Shown here: piece after piece, positions 1 through 7,913 of the stretch
How positions within the stretch are numbered: position 1 is the stretch's first letter
Layout: every line of letters begins with the position of its first letter
Source: Marinobacter antarcticus
GTDB lineage: Bacteria > Pseudomonadota > Gammaproteobacteria > Pseudomonadales > Oleiphilaceae
Reading direction: 5' to 3'
DNA length: 39,744 nucleotides
Assembly (NCBI RefSeq): GCF_011049865.1
Contig: NZ_DRGY01000069.1
Coordinates: 1-39,744, forward strand
The notes under the pieces: generated by a model
What the model saw: only the letters and a program-made list of their open reading frames with translations
What the model was told of the DNA's origin: nothing
Database searches by the model: none
Program-made: the position numbers and the translations under genes

Positions 1-121
1 ATTTTGACGCGTACTTTTACTTACACGATGTTTGTCTGGTTTTGTCTTGTATGCCCTGACCTTACTGGCTAACCTGCAGGGGTAGTTATGTTTTGCCCCG
101 TTCCCGTTGCAGGAGATTGTT

Positions 122-1348
122 ATGGCAGGCGCCACCAACAAAGATACCGGTCAGTACGAAGCGCGGAAAGTGAAGTACCGGAAAACCAAGGCCAGTTGGA
201 ACCCTGCCATGCAGGCGGTTCCAGTGCCAGGTATCCGGCGGATGGTTAATATGGCGGCGACCATGAAGGATGTTATTCATCTGTCCATCGGTCAGCCGGA
301 TTTGCCAACGCCCAAGCACATTATTGATGCGTACGTTGACGCTCTGCACGCGGGGCAAACGGGGTACACCATGGATGCCGGCCTGCCGGAGTTGCTGGTG
401 GCTCTGAGGGATTATTACGGCAAACGATACAACCGCAAGTTGACCCGGGACAACATTCTGGTTACCAGTGGCGCCACAGAGGCCATGTATTTGGCGATCT
501 CGGCGACAGCGGCACCTGGGCGACAGTTTATTGTGACGGACCCTTCCTTCCTGCTGTACGCGCCTCTAATCCGCATGAACGGGGGTGAGGTTAAATTCGT
601 CCCGACTCGTGCAGAAAACGACCATCAGCTTGATCCTGATGAGGTGATTCGAGCGATGGGGTCGCGCACCTTCGCGCTGATACTCAATAACCCGAATAAT
701 CCGACCGGCGCGGTATACCCACGCAGTACCGTGGAAACCATTCTCGAAGAATGCGCCTACCGCGGCATACAGGTTTATGCCGACGAGGTGTATGACCACC
801 TGATTTTTGACGACGATGATTTTGCCAGTGTCCTGAACTGCTCCATGGATCTGGACAACATCATGTGCATCAGCAGCTTCTCGAAAACCTATAGCATGGC
901 AGGGCTTCGTATAGGGTGGGTGATCTCCAGCCAGGCGGCGATCAAATCCCTGCGCCGCTATCATATGTTCACCACCTCGGTTGCCAACACGCCTTCCCAG
1001 TTCGCGGGTGTGGCGGCGCTTACGGGCGATCAGCAGTGTGTGAAAGACATGGTGGGAATCTATAAGGAGCGCCGCGATAAAGTCGTGGAGTTGATCGACC
1101 AGACGCCGTACATGACCGGTTACAAGCCGGGAGGCGCTTTTTTCGCGTTTCCGGATTTGCCACCCCACGTTGACGGGTCGGATCTTGCGTTGCGCTTGCT
1201 GAAGGAAACGGGCGTGTGCGTGGTGCCGGGCGATGCATTTGGCGAGGGTTGTACCAACGCGGTTCGTATCAGTTTTTCAACGACTTGTGAGAAGCTGGAT
1301 GCCGCGTTCGATCGCATTATTCCGTGGATGGCCAAACAGCAATTTTGA
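122..1348 (+). CDS. Pyridoxal-phosphate aminotransferase, class I/II
   Basis: This is a cytosolic fold-type I PLP aminotransferase of 408 residues that moves an amino group between an amino acid and a 2-oxo acid. The substrate cannot be told from the sequence. The family signatures are visible: NNPNNPTG at residues 189-196, the YADEVYD segment near 220, and the Schiff-base lysine at about residue 255 in SFSKTYSMAGLRIGW. A late NAVRISFS segment carries the arginine that binds the substrate carboxylate. I chose the ATG at 122 because AGGAG sits six bases before it; an in-frame TTG at 107 lies upstream of that ribosome site and is not credible. The gene is followed closely by the CPXCG gene, so the two may be cotranscribed. 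Closest guess is an aspartate- or alanine-type transaminase; the fold is certain, the substrate is not. Confidence 0.93.
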   Translation: MAGATNKDTGQYEARKVKYRKTKASWNPAMQAVPVPGIRRMVNMAATMKDVIHLSIGQPDLPTPKHIIDAYVDALHAGQTGYTMDAGLPELLVALRDYYGKRYNRKLTRDNILVTSGATEAMYLAISATAAPGRQFIVTDPSFLLYAPLIRMNGGEVKFVPTRAENDHQLDPDEVIRAMGSRTFALILNNPNNPTGAVYPRSTVETILEECAYRGIQVYADEVYDHLIFDDDDFASVLNCSMDLDNIMCISSFSKTYSMAGLRIGWVISSQAAIKSLRRYHMFTTSVANTPSQFAGVAALTGDQQCVKDMVGIYKERRDKVVELIDQTPYMTGYKPGGAFFAFPDLPPHVDGSDLALRLLKETGVCVVPGDAFGEGCTNAVRISFSTTCEKLDAAFDRIIPWMAKQQF

Positions 1349-1357
1349 GGTGCCTTT

Positions 1358-1549
1358 ATGTCGGCTCTGGATTCTGTGCTTGTCCAGTGCCCCTACTGTT
1401 GGGAGACGCTGGACATCAGCGTCGATCCCTCGGTGGTGGAGCAGGAATACGTGGAAGACTGCCAAGTCTGTTGTCAGCCCATTCTATTGCGGGTTGTTTT
1501 CGATGATAATCTCACGCCTCATGTAGAAGCCCGGGCCGAGAACGAGTAA
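1358..1549 (+). CDS. CPXCG-motif cysteine-rich small protein
   Basis: A 63-residue protein with two cysteine pairs, C11-P-Y-C14 and C35-Q-V-C38-C39, which would form a small zinc ribbon. This matches the Cys_rich_CPXG family, widespread in gammaproteobacteria and without a known function. It begins nine bases after the aminotransferase stop, with GAGG just upstream of its ATG, so it is probably read from the same transcript. The C-terminal part is acidic. Zinc binding is inferred from the cysteine spacing only. Confidence 0.88.
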   Translation: MSALDSVLVQCPYCWETLDISVDPSVVEQEYVEDCQVCCQPILLRVVFDDNLTPHVEARAENE

Positions 1550-1597
1550 ATCATCCGCTCTGGCGCCGGATAAACGCCTGACTCACGGAGAGAAAAA

Positions 1598-2176
1598 ATG
1601 GATAAACGACGCCTGCGCCTGAGCGGCCTTTGGGGCTTTGTGTTAGTGGTGCTTGCGCTGTCCAGCGGCTGTGCCAGCCTGTCCCCTTATGCAATTTCCG
1701 AAGGAGAATTGGAGAGCCATCTGCAGGATGTGGTTCGTGATTACGATCGCATGCAGTTGAAGAATGGCTCGCCCCTAAGCCTTAGCCTTAAAGAGGCAGA
1801 TATCACCCTGGGGCCAGATGGGCGTGATGTGGCGGTGATTGATCTGAAGGGGCAGGTTGCCCTGAATGCCTTTCTGACCAAACTCCCGGTTGATATTGCC
1901 TTGAAGGTTGAAGGTGCGCCGGTATACGACAGCAAAGAAAAAGCGATCTACATTCGCAGACTTAAGCTGCTTGAAAGCAGTGTTGACTCCGGGTTTTTCA
2001 AAGGCGATCTCGCGCCGGTCACAAGCAGCGTAATGAGAGTTGTGGCCCAGATGCTGGAAACCATGCCGGTTTATCGCCTGGATGACTCCAATCTGGCTCA
2101 GCGCATGTTTGGTATGGTGCCTCTGGATGTGCGCGTAGTGCCAGGTCGCCTCGAATTCGTGATGTCGGATAAATAA
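1598..2176 (+). CDS. YceB-like lipoprotein (DUF1439)
   Basis: A 192-residue lipoprotein. Basic residues 3-7 are followed by a hydrophobic stretch and the lipobox LSSGC, which makes C25 the lipidated residue. The serine two places after it gives no inner-membrane retention signal, so outer-membrane anchoring is expected. The body resembles the DUF1439/YceB family, a predicted TULIP-like lipid-binding fold, with alternating hydrophobic strands such as VAVIDLKGQVAL. A GGAGAG ribosome site lies just upstream of the ATG. Function is not known for the family. The gene is followed by a hairpin and a convergent gene. Confidence 0.8.
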   Translation: MDKRRLRLSGLWGFVLVVLALSSGCASLSPYAISEGELESHLQDVVRDYDRMQLKNGSPLSLSLKEADITLGPDGRDVAVIDLKGQVALNAFLTKLPVDIALKVEGAPVYDSKEKAIYIRRLKLLESSVDSGFFKGDLAPVTSSVMRVVAQMLETMPVYRLDDSNLAQRMFGMVPLDVRVVPGRLEFVMSDK

Positions 2177-2192
2177 CCGCTTATCCGTAAAT

Positions 2193-2220
2193 CAGGGCCA
2201 GATACGGTTTTCTGGCCCTG
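2193..2220. terminator. Hairpin between convergent genes
   Basis: CAGGGCCAGA (2193-2202) and TCTGGCCCTG (2211-2220) form a perfect 10-bp stem around an 8-base loop. It lies 16 bases past the stop of the lipoprotein gene and 13 bases past the stop of the reverse-strand dehydrogenase, so it could stop transcription from both sides. There is no real T-tract on either side, so it is a hairpin with terminator position rather than a textbook intrinsic terminator. Confidence 0.6.
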
Positions 2221-2233
2221 CGTCCAACCCCGC

Positions 2234-3388
2234 TCAGGCTGACAGGCGTTGGCAAATAGCGTCACCTATCTCCTGTGTTTTCCGCCGCGCGCCAGCGCTG
2301 TCTGCCAAATCCGCTGCCACAGCGTCAAATAGCTCCTTGCCGGCCGCCGCCAGAACAGGATCTTTGCGCCCCAGCCACTCGAGCATTCGGGCTGTGGTAA
2401 ACAGCATGGCTGTTGGGTCCGCCAGGCCCTGGCCGGCAATATCCGGAGCGCTGCCGTGGGTGGGCTCAAACATGGAGGGCATGTCCGGGTCCGTCGGGTT
2501 CAGGTTGCACGATGGCGCAACGCCCATGCCGCCCGATAGCACGGCAGCAAGGTCGGTGAGAATGTCGCCTTGCAGGTTGCTGGCGACCACCACATCGAAT
2601 GCCCATGGGCTTTGTACAAATTTCATACAGGCAGCATCCACCAGTTCGTGGTGGGTGGCTACGTCTGGAAACTCCTTGCTGATGTCCTCGAACGCTTCGG
2701 TGTACATATCACCCCAATAACGCAGGGCATTGCGTTTGGTGACCAGGCACACCTGGCTTGCACAGTGGCGACCATCAAGAGTGCGAAAGCTTCGGGCGCG
2801 GCTTTGCTGTTCACGATCTGAAGCCCTGGTGCGAGCCTGCTCGAACCCGTAGCGGATAATGCGATTGGTCGCCTTACGGCTGAACACCTCCATCTGGGTT
2901 GCGATCTCGTCCTCGGTTCCCTTACGCAAGCGTCCACCCTGGCCTACATACTCGCCTTCGGAGTTTTCACGAATCACCAACATATCAATATCTTTTGCAC
3001 GTTCGTCAGCAAGGTACTGACGTGCGCCGGGTAACAGGCGGGCAGGGCGCTCGCAGACCCATTGATCGAAGCCTTTGCGCATGTCCAGCAAGGGTGCTAG
3101 TGAAACGCTGTCGGTTAATAGGTAGCGGTCGGGGTCGTCTATCGGGCCAGGATCACCCAGGGCCCCCAGTAATATGGCGTCGTAGGCTCTGAGCTGAGCC
3201 AGGGCGTCATCAGGCATGGACTCGCCGTGCGCCTGGTGCCAGGCATGGGAAGGCCAGGGAAAGTGGCTCCACTCAAGGGCCAGATTGTGCTTGGCGCGCA
3301 GGACCTCCAGGCAGCGTATGGCTTCTGCCACAACTTCCGGACCAATACCGTCGCCCGGGGTTACTGCGATGCGTGTCGTTTGGGCCAT
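2234..3388 (-). CDS. Tartrate/D-malate dehydrogenase-like isocitrate/isopropylmalate family enzyme
   Basis: A 384-residue NAD-dependent beta-decarboxylating dehydrogenase, cytosolic. The family marks are PGDGIGPEV at the N-terminus, VIRENSEGEY for the substrate site, DVVVASNLQGDILTDL for metal binding, and FEPTHGSAPDI before the C-terminal NAD pocket. The overall pattern is closest to tartrate dehydrogenase/D-malate dehydrogenase (TtuC/DmlA), which are about 360 residues. The extra length comes largely from an insertion between IRYGFEQAR and the catalytic-lysine segment VTKRNA, roughly residues 188-203, rich in Arg, Ser and Gln. The ATG has AAAGGAG eight bases upstream. It stands alone, convergent with the lipoprotein gene. 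Substrate (tartrate, D-malate or a relative) is an inference. Confidence 0.88.
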   Translation of the reverse strand: MAQTTRIAVTPGDGIGPEVVAEAIRCLEVLRAKHNLALEWSHFPWPSHAWHQAHGESMPDDALAQLRAYDAILLGALGDPGPIDDPDRYLLTDSVSLAPLLDMRKGFDQWVCERPARLLPGARQYLADERAKDIDMLVIRENSEGEYVGQGGRLRKGTEDEIATQMEVFSRKATNRIIRYGFEQARTRASDREQQSRARSFRTLDGRHCASQVCLVTKRNALRYWGDMYTEAFEDISKEFPDVATHHELVDAACMKFVQSPWAFDVVVASNLQGDILTDLAAVLSGGMGVAPSCNLNPTDPDMPSMFEPTHGSAPDIAGQGLADPTAMLFTTARMLEWLGRKDPVLAAAGKELFDAVAADLADSAGARRKTQEIGDAICQRLSA

Positions 3389-3529
3389 TGCGGAAACTCC
3401 TTTAAATTGGAAGGCTCGAATGAGTGTTAGAGCCCAGTGTAGTTGTGTGACTCGTGGATGCCAGCATTTGACATACTTTTACCCTAAGCTGTTTGCCACA
3501 GGTTGTTCGTGTCTGGTGTTCGGGACTAT

Positions 3530-3570
3530 AGTGGCGCACAGACAGTGGCGCACACACAAAAGTGGCGCAC
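3530..3570. repeat. Three direct copies of AGTGGCGCAC
   Basis: AGTGGCGCAC occurs exactly at 3530-3539, 3544-3553 and 3561-3570, with start-to-start distances of 14 and 17 bases. The block is 56 bases upstream of the EAL gene start and about 140 bases upstream of the divergent dehydrogenase. Such iterated copies in a divergent promoter region could be a regulator binding site; nothing in the sequence names the regulator. Confidence 0.7.
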
Positions 3571-3625
3571 GAGTACGCTATTAATTATCCTGCCACCAAG
3601 CCCGATTTAAAGCACTGGAGTTAAC

Positions 3626-4390
3626 GTGATCAAGCCAGACGTTCTGTTTGACGAATCCCACTGTGAGCAATGCGCCTGTGGAGAAGGGTTGGATTTTTCT
3701 TTTACCTTTGCTTTCCAGCCTATTGTTGACGTTGTCAACAAAACGGTCTACGCATACGAGGCTCTAGTCAGGGGCCCAGAGGGGGAGGGTGCTCTGAGCA
3801 TTCTCAACAAGGTAAATGAGCGCAACCGCTACGCCTTCGATCAGATTTGCAGGGTCAAGGCCGTTAAGCTCGCCTCCAAGCTTGGTATGAATACCCGTCT
3901 GAGCATAAATTTCATGCCCAACGCCGTCTACAAAGCGGAATACTGCATTCGCACAACGTTGGCCGCAGCGAAAACCTATAATTTTGACACCAGCAAGCTC
4001 ATTTTTGAGCTGACGGAAGGTGAAGATCTGACCTCAGTTGAGCACCTTGCCTCCATTATTGATGCGTATCAGGAGATGGGGTTCAGTACGGCGATCGATG
4101 ATTTTGGCGCGGGTTACTCCCGGTACAACATCATGATGATCAGCCCGCCCAATCTGCTCAAACTGGATATGACGCTGGTTCGTGATATTCATGATGAGCC
4201 TAATAAGCAGGCTGTTGTGGCGGGAATCATCACCATGATGAGCCAATTGGGCGGAACGATCGTAGCCGAGGGCGTTGAAACAAACGAAGAATATTTCTGG
4301 CTACGGGCTCAGGGCATCACTCTTTACCAGGGCTATCTGTTTGCGAGACCAGGTTTCGAGTGCTTGCCAGAGCCGCATTACCCGGTCTGA
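3626..4390 (+). CDS. Stand-alone EAL-domain cyclic-di-GMP phosphodiesterase
   Basis: A 254-residue protein that is nearly all EAL domain and should hydrolyse cyclic di-GMP to pGpG. The catalytic set looks intact: E45-A-L in YEALVRG, the Asn in SINFMP, the Glu in FELTEGED, D158-D159 in DDFGAGYS, the Lys in LLKLDM, the Glu in AEGVET, and the Gln in QGYLFARP. No GGDEF, PAS or membrane segment is present, so it is probably soluble. The N-terminus has a short cysteine cluster (C13, C16, C18) that could bind a metal or sense redox state; this is a guess. The start is GTG at 3626 with GGAG five bases upstream. A triplicated 10-bp repeat lies in its promoter region. Confidence 0.92.
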   Translation: MIKPDVLFDESHCEQCACGEGLDFSFTFAFQPIVDVVNKTVYAYEALVRGPEGEGALSILNKVNERNRYAFDQICRVKAVKLASKLGMNTRLSINFMPNAVYKAEYCIRTTLAAAKTYNFDTSKLIFELTEGEDLTSVEHLASIIDAYQEMGFSTAIDDFGAGYSRYNIMMISPPNLLKLDMTLVRDIHDEPNKQAVVAGIITMMSQLGGTIVAEGVETNEEYFWLRAQGITLYQGYLFARPGFECLPEPHYPV

Positions 4391-4420
4391 AGATTCCCCT
4401 AACCGACAGGAAGACTGACT

Positions 4421-4777
4421 GTGCTTTACCGAGTTCTGATTATTATTGGTGGCCTGGTGTTCGTTGTCGCGCTCTTTGCGCTACTTTGGTTCTTCTGCAA
4501 GAGGTTCCTGGAACGCCAGGGTATTACCGAACAGCTTTCGGAACGCACTACGGCGCTTGCGACCGGGACCTTTGCCGGTATCAGCGTGGGGCTTGTGTTC
4601 GCGATTGTGGGTGCATTTGTGCTTGGTCCCCTGGCATTCTACCGTACCCTGCGCAGTCAAAATGTGGCGGTCTCTGACGGTGCCGCCGTGTGGTGGGGGT
4701 TTGGTATTGTGGTGGCATCCCTTGGGCTGGTCGCCATCGCTTTTTTCGGTTTCCTGGTCGCCGTTGGCGCCTATTGA
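4421..4777 (+). CDS. Small membrane protein, function unknown
   Basis: A 118-residue hydrophobic protein with three likely membrane segments: about residues 5-26, 49-73 and 92-116. A charged stretch (KRFLERQGITEQLSER) joins the first two. I do not recognise a family. The GTG start at 4421 has an AGGAAGA ribosome site and lies 30 bases after the EAL gene stop, so it may share its transcript. Its last seven bases overlap the 3' end of the convergent LysR gene. Confidence 0.72.
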   Translation: MLYRVLIIIGGLVFVVALFALLWFFCKRFLERQGITEQLSERTTALATGTFAGISVGLVFAIVGAFVLGPLAFYRTLRSQNVAVSDGAAVWWGFGIVVASLGLVAIAFFGFLVAVGAY

Positions 4778-5670
4778 ATGGCTTTCAGCTGCTCTTTGAA
4801 CCATATCAGGGCCGGCTCCTGAGTGTAGGCTTTGTGCCAATACAGGTGCACATCGAGAGAGGGCAGGTCCGTCGGTGGATTCAGGGTGGTAATACTGGCT
4901 CGTTCCGAAATAATTCGGGCGTAGGTTTCCGGCATGGTCAGCAAAAGGTCGGTGGCTTCCACCACCCGGCACGCTGCGTAGTAGTGTTGGCAACGCAAGC
5001 GGATGCTGCGTTGAACCCCCAGTCTCGACAGCTCAAAATCCTCAATTCCCGGACCTTCCGTGCGCGACGAAACCAGTACGTGCTGCGCTGAAAGATAGCC
5101 CTCCATATCCAGTGCCTGCCCTGCAAGCGGATGGCCCTCACGAGCCAGAACCACAAGCCTGTCCCGCCTCAGAAGTTCATGGGACGTCTGTCGGCTGACC
5201 GGAAGCAGAACATCGACTGCAAAGTCCAGTTTACCGGCGGCCAATTGGGTTTCCATATCCCGCCGTGGAATGCGCTTACTCACGATTTCCAGTTCCGGAT
5301 AGGGATCCAGTCGCCCCATCAGTTGTGGTAGAAACGTTGCTTCGAGAACATCCCGCAGGCCCAGGGCGTAAGTTTTGCGGTGATTTGCCGGATCGAATGC
5401 ATGAAACTGGTTGACCGCGCTCTGGATCTGGGTAAGCCCGGGTTTCATGGATTCAAGAAAGCGTCGCGCCAAAGGCGTTGGCACCATCTGGTTACCCTGG
5501 CGAGTAAATAGTGGATCATCAAAATGATCTCGAAGGCGTGACAGGGAATGACTCACAGCCGGCTGAGTAAGGTGCAGTGCCTTTGCGGCCCGGGTGAGGC
5601 TGTTCTCCCGATAGATGGTGTCGAATACGTGCAAAAGGTTGAGATCCAGGCGAGTCCCGGTCATAGACAT
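4771..5670 (-). CDS. LysR-family transcriptional regulator
   Basis: A LysR regulator of about 299 residues. The N-terminal winged helix-turn-helix is clear: LNLLHVFDTIYRENSLTRAA followed by LTQPAVSHSLSRLRDHF. The C-terminal two-thirds is the co-inducer-binding domain. Several starts are possible: ATG at 5670 (used here), ATG at 5664, and GTG at 5679; none has a strong ribosome site. It is divergent from the acyl-CoA dehydrogenase operon across a 152-base gap, the usual layout for a LysR protein and its target, so it probably controls that operon in response to a pathway metabolite. The target assignment is inferred from position. Confidence 0.9.
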   Translation of the reverse strand: MSMTGTRLDLNLLHVFDTIYRENSLTRAAKALHLTQPAVSHSLSRLRDHFDDPLFTRQGNQMVPTPLARRFLESMKPGLTQIQSAVNQFHAFDPANHRKTYALGLRDVLEATFLPQLMGRLDPYPELEIVSKRIPRRDMETQLAAGKLDFAVDVLLPVSRQTSHELLRRDRLVVLAREGHPLAGQALDMEGYLSAQHVLVSSRTEGPGIEDFELSRLGVQRSIRLRCQHYYAACRVVEATDLLLTMPETYARIISERASITTLNPPTDLPSLDVHLYWHKAYTQEPALIWFKEQLKAIQ

Positions 5671-5695
5671 TACGCTCACAGTGAATAAATCAGGC

Positions 5696-5736
5696 TAATA
5701 GTAAACGATAAGAATAATTCAGTCGCGTAATAGTAA
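5696..5736. promoter_or_regulatory. Direct repeat TAATAGTAA in LysR/ACAD divergent region
   Basis: TAATAGTAA occurs at 5696-5704 and again at 5728-5736, 32 bases apart, close to three helical turns. It lies in the AT-rich gap between the lysR start and the acyl-CoA dehydrogenase start. Same-face spacing in this position suggests an activator or repressor site, most simply for the adjacent LysR protein. Binding is inferred. Confidence 0.45.
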
Positions 5737-5822
5737 CCGCAGCCATAGACTAGTCGTAGACCAACGTTATCGTGCTTGTTCCGTTCCGCACCAGCCTGTG
5801 TAATTTCTGTGAGGATTTGGCA

Positions 5823-7034
5823 ATGGATTTTAGTATCTCCGAGAAAGGCCAGGATTATCTCAACCGTGTAAAAGTGTTTATGGCGGAAGAGATTTTCCCG
5901 ATTGAAGCTCAGTATTCTAAAGAGTTGGCGTCTCTCGAAAATCGCTGGGTTGTGTTGCCGATCATCAAAGAGCTGAAGGAAAAAGCCAAGGCCCAAGGTC
6001 TCTGGAACATGTTCTTTCCGGATGAGACCCACGGTTGTGGCCTGCTCAACTCGGATTACGCCCTGATCGCTGAAGAGACGGGCCGCAGCTTTATTGCGCC
6101 TGAAATCTTTAACTGCAACGCGCCGGATACCGGCAATATGGAAGTGCTGATCCACTATGGTTCAGAAGGGCAGAAAGCCGAATGGCTGCCACGTTTGCTC
6201 AGTGGCGAAATCCGCTCTGCGTTCTGCATGACCGAGCCGGACGTCGCCTCATCGGATGCAACCAATATGGAGGCGACTGCGGTGGTTGACGGTGAGGAAG
6301 TGGTGCTGAACGGCCGCAAATGGTGGAGCACCGGCATCGGACACCCTGACTGCAAGGTCGCCGTCTTTATGGGCCTTTCTGACCCGGATGCAGACAAGCA
6401 CCGGCGCCATTCCATGGTTCTGGTTCCGCTGGACACGCCGGGCGTAAAGATTGAACGCATGCTTTCGGTGTTTGGTGAGTACGATGAGCCATACGGGCAC
6501 GGAGAGGTCTCGTTCACCAATGTGCGCCTGCCCAAGAGTGCCTTCATCGCCGGTCCGGGTCGGGGTTTTGAAATTGCGCAAGGGCGCTTGGGGCCTGGCC
6601 GTGTGCACCACTGTATGCGTGCCATTGGAGCCGCCGAGCGTACGCTTGAGTTGCTGATTAAAAGAGCAACCAGCCGAGAGGCGTTTGGCCGCCCGTTAGC
6701 AAAACTTGGCGGGAATCCGGATATCATTGCCAATGCGCGTATGGCGATTGAGCAGGCGCGTTTGCTCACGCTTAAATGCGCTTGGGCTCTCGATACCAAA
6801 GGCATTGTGGGTGCCATTCAGGAAGTTGCCATGATCAAGGCGGTTGTTCCGTTAATGCTGCAAACTCTGGTTGATCAGGCCATTCAGATTCACGGTGGCG
6901 GGGGTGTGAGTGATGATGACTTCCCGCTGACCCAGTTGTTTGCTTATGCTCGAGTATTGCGGTTGGCCGACGGGCCGGATGAAGTGCACCGAGCTACCGT
7001 GGCTCGCATTGAGTTGCGCAAATACAAAAGCTGA
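5823..7034 (+). CDS. ACAD10/11-type acyl-CoA dehydrogenase
   Basis: A 403-residue flavin-dependent acyl-CoA dehydrogenase. The FAD/substrate signatures FCMTEPDVASSD and KWWSTGIGHPDCK are visible. The GRGFEIAQGRLGPGRVHHCMR, AIQIHGGGGVSDD and VLRLADGPDEVH segments are very like those of mammalian ACAD11, and unlike short- or medium-chain enzymes. In ACAD10/11 this domain is fused to an aminoglycoside-phosphotransferase-like kinase and works on 4-hydroxyacyl-CoA. Here a separate gene two positions downstream supplies the kinase. I use the ATG at 5823 (MDFSISEKG) with GAGG eight bases upstream, not the in-frame GTG at 5772. First gene of an apparent five-gene operon. Confidence 0.92.
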   Translation: MDFSISEKGQDYLNRVKVFMAEEIFPIEAQYSKELASLENRWVVLPIIKELKEKAKAQGLWNMFFPDETHGCGLLNSDYALIAEETGRSFIAPEIFNCNAPDTGNMEVLIHYGSEGQKAEWLPRLLSGEIRSAFCMTEPDVASSDATNMEATAVVDGEEVVLNGRKWWSTGIGHPDCKVAVFMGLSDPDADKHRRHSMVLVPLDTPGVKIERMLSVFGEYDEPYGHGEVSFTNVRLPKSAFIAGPGRGFEIAQGRLGPGRVHHCMRAIGAAERTLELLIKRATSREAFGRPLAKLGGNPDIIANARMAIEQARLLTLKCAWALDTKGIVGAIQEVAMIKAVVPLMLQTLVDQAIQIHGGGGVSDDDFPLTQLFAYARVLRLADGPDEVHRATVARIELRKYKS

Positions 7035-7060
7035 TTAAAAACCATATAACGGGAAACATT

Positions 7061-7882
7061 ATGACACAGCGAGTATTCGTAACAGGCGGCGCAAGCGGCC
7101 TTGGCCGGGCCATTGCGCTGCGCTACGCCAAAGAGGGTGCGAAGGTCTGTATCGGTGATATCAATCCGGAGCAGGGTGTTGGCGTTGAGCAAGAGATCAA
7201 CAACGCCGGTGGCGAAGGCTACTTTGTGGAGTGCGATGTCCGGCGCCTGACGGATCTGGAAAAGGTTTGTGCTGATCTCACAGACAAGTGGGGCGGTGTG
7301 GATGTGGTCGTGAACAACGCCGGTGTTGCGTCTGCAGGCTCTATTGAAGACACCACCATGGGCGATTGGGAGTGGATTCTGGATATCAACGTCCTTGGCG
7401 TCGTGCGGGGCTGTAAGGCGTTTACGCCGCAGTTTAAGAAGCAGGGCTCAGGTGCGTTTGTGAACATTGCGTCCATGGCGGGCCTGATGCTGGCTCCGCT
7501 TATGGATAGCTACAATGTGTCCAAGGCGGGGGTGATTGCTTTGTCTGAGACATTGAGCCAGGAGTTGCGGGGTGACGGCATTCACGTCAGTTGTGTGTGC
7601 CCGGCGTTCTTCCAGACCAATCTCACCAGCAGCATGCGTTCTGATATTCCCGGTATTCAACAGAATGTAAACAAGCTGATGAAGCGCTCGACTATTTCAG
7701 CAGACCATGTTGCTGAGGACATTGTGCGCTCGGTGAAAAACAAGGATTTCTGGGTGTTGCCCCATGTGAAAGAGCGCCGCATGTGGATGCTCAAGCGCTA
7801 CGCACCCTGGGCGTTTGACAAACTGATGTACGAAGAGAGCAAGCGCTGGATGAAGAAGATGGGCGGTAAGGCCAAAGCCTGA
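7061..7882 (+). CDS. Short-chain dehydrogenase/reductase
   Basis: A 273-residue classical SDR using NAD(P). The cofactor motif GGASGLGR is at residues 9-16, NNAG follows in the central sheet, and the catalytic Ser, Tyr and Lys are in NIASMAG and SYNVSKAG. An aspartate after the second strand (IGDINPE) suggests NAD preference. The C-terminal tail after about residue 235 is basic and aromatic (RRMWMLKRYAPWAF), as in membrane-associated SDRs. It lies 26 bases after the acyl-CoA dehydrogenase and probably oxidises or reduces a hydroxyl or keto group of the same substrate series. Substrate not known. Confidence 0.9.
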   Translation: MTQRVFVTGGASGLGRAIALRYAKEGAKVCIGDINPEQGVGVEQEINNAGGEGYFVECDVRRLTDLEKVCADLTDKWGGVDVVVNNAGVASAGSIEDTTMGDWEWILDINVLGVVRGCKAFTPQFKKQGSGAFVNIASMAGLMLAPLMDSYNVSKAGVIALSETLSQELRGDGIHVSCVCPAFFQTNLTSSMRSDIPGIQQNVNKLMKRSTISADHVAEDIVRSVKNKDFWVLPHVKERRMWMLKRYAPWAFDKLMYEESKRWMKKMGGKAKA

Positions 7883-7913
7883 ACCGAACGCGAGAATCAC
7901 AGGAGAGCCATGA

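Noticed and set aside
1..121. Promoter of the aminotransferase gene, with TTGACG at 4-9
   Set aside because: No -10 at a proper distance from it, so I do not call a promoter.
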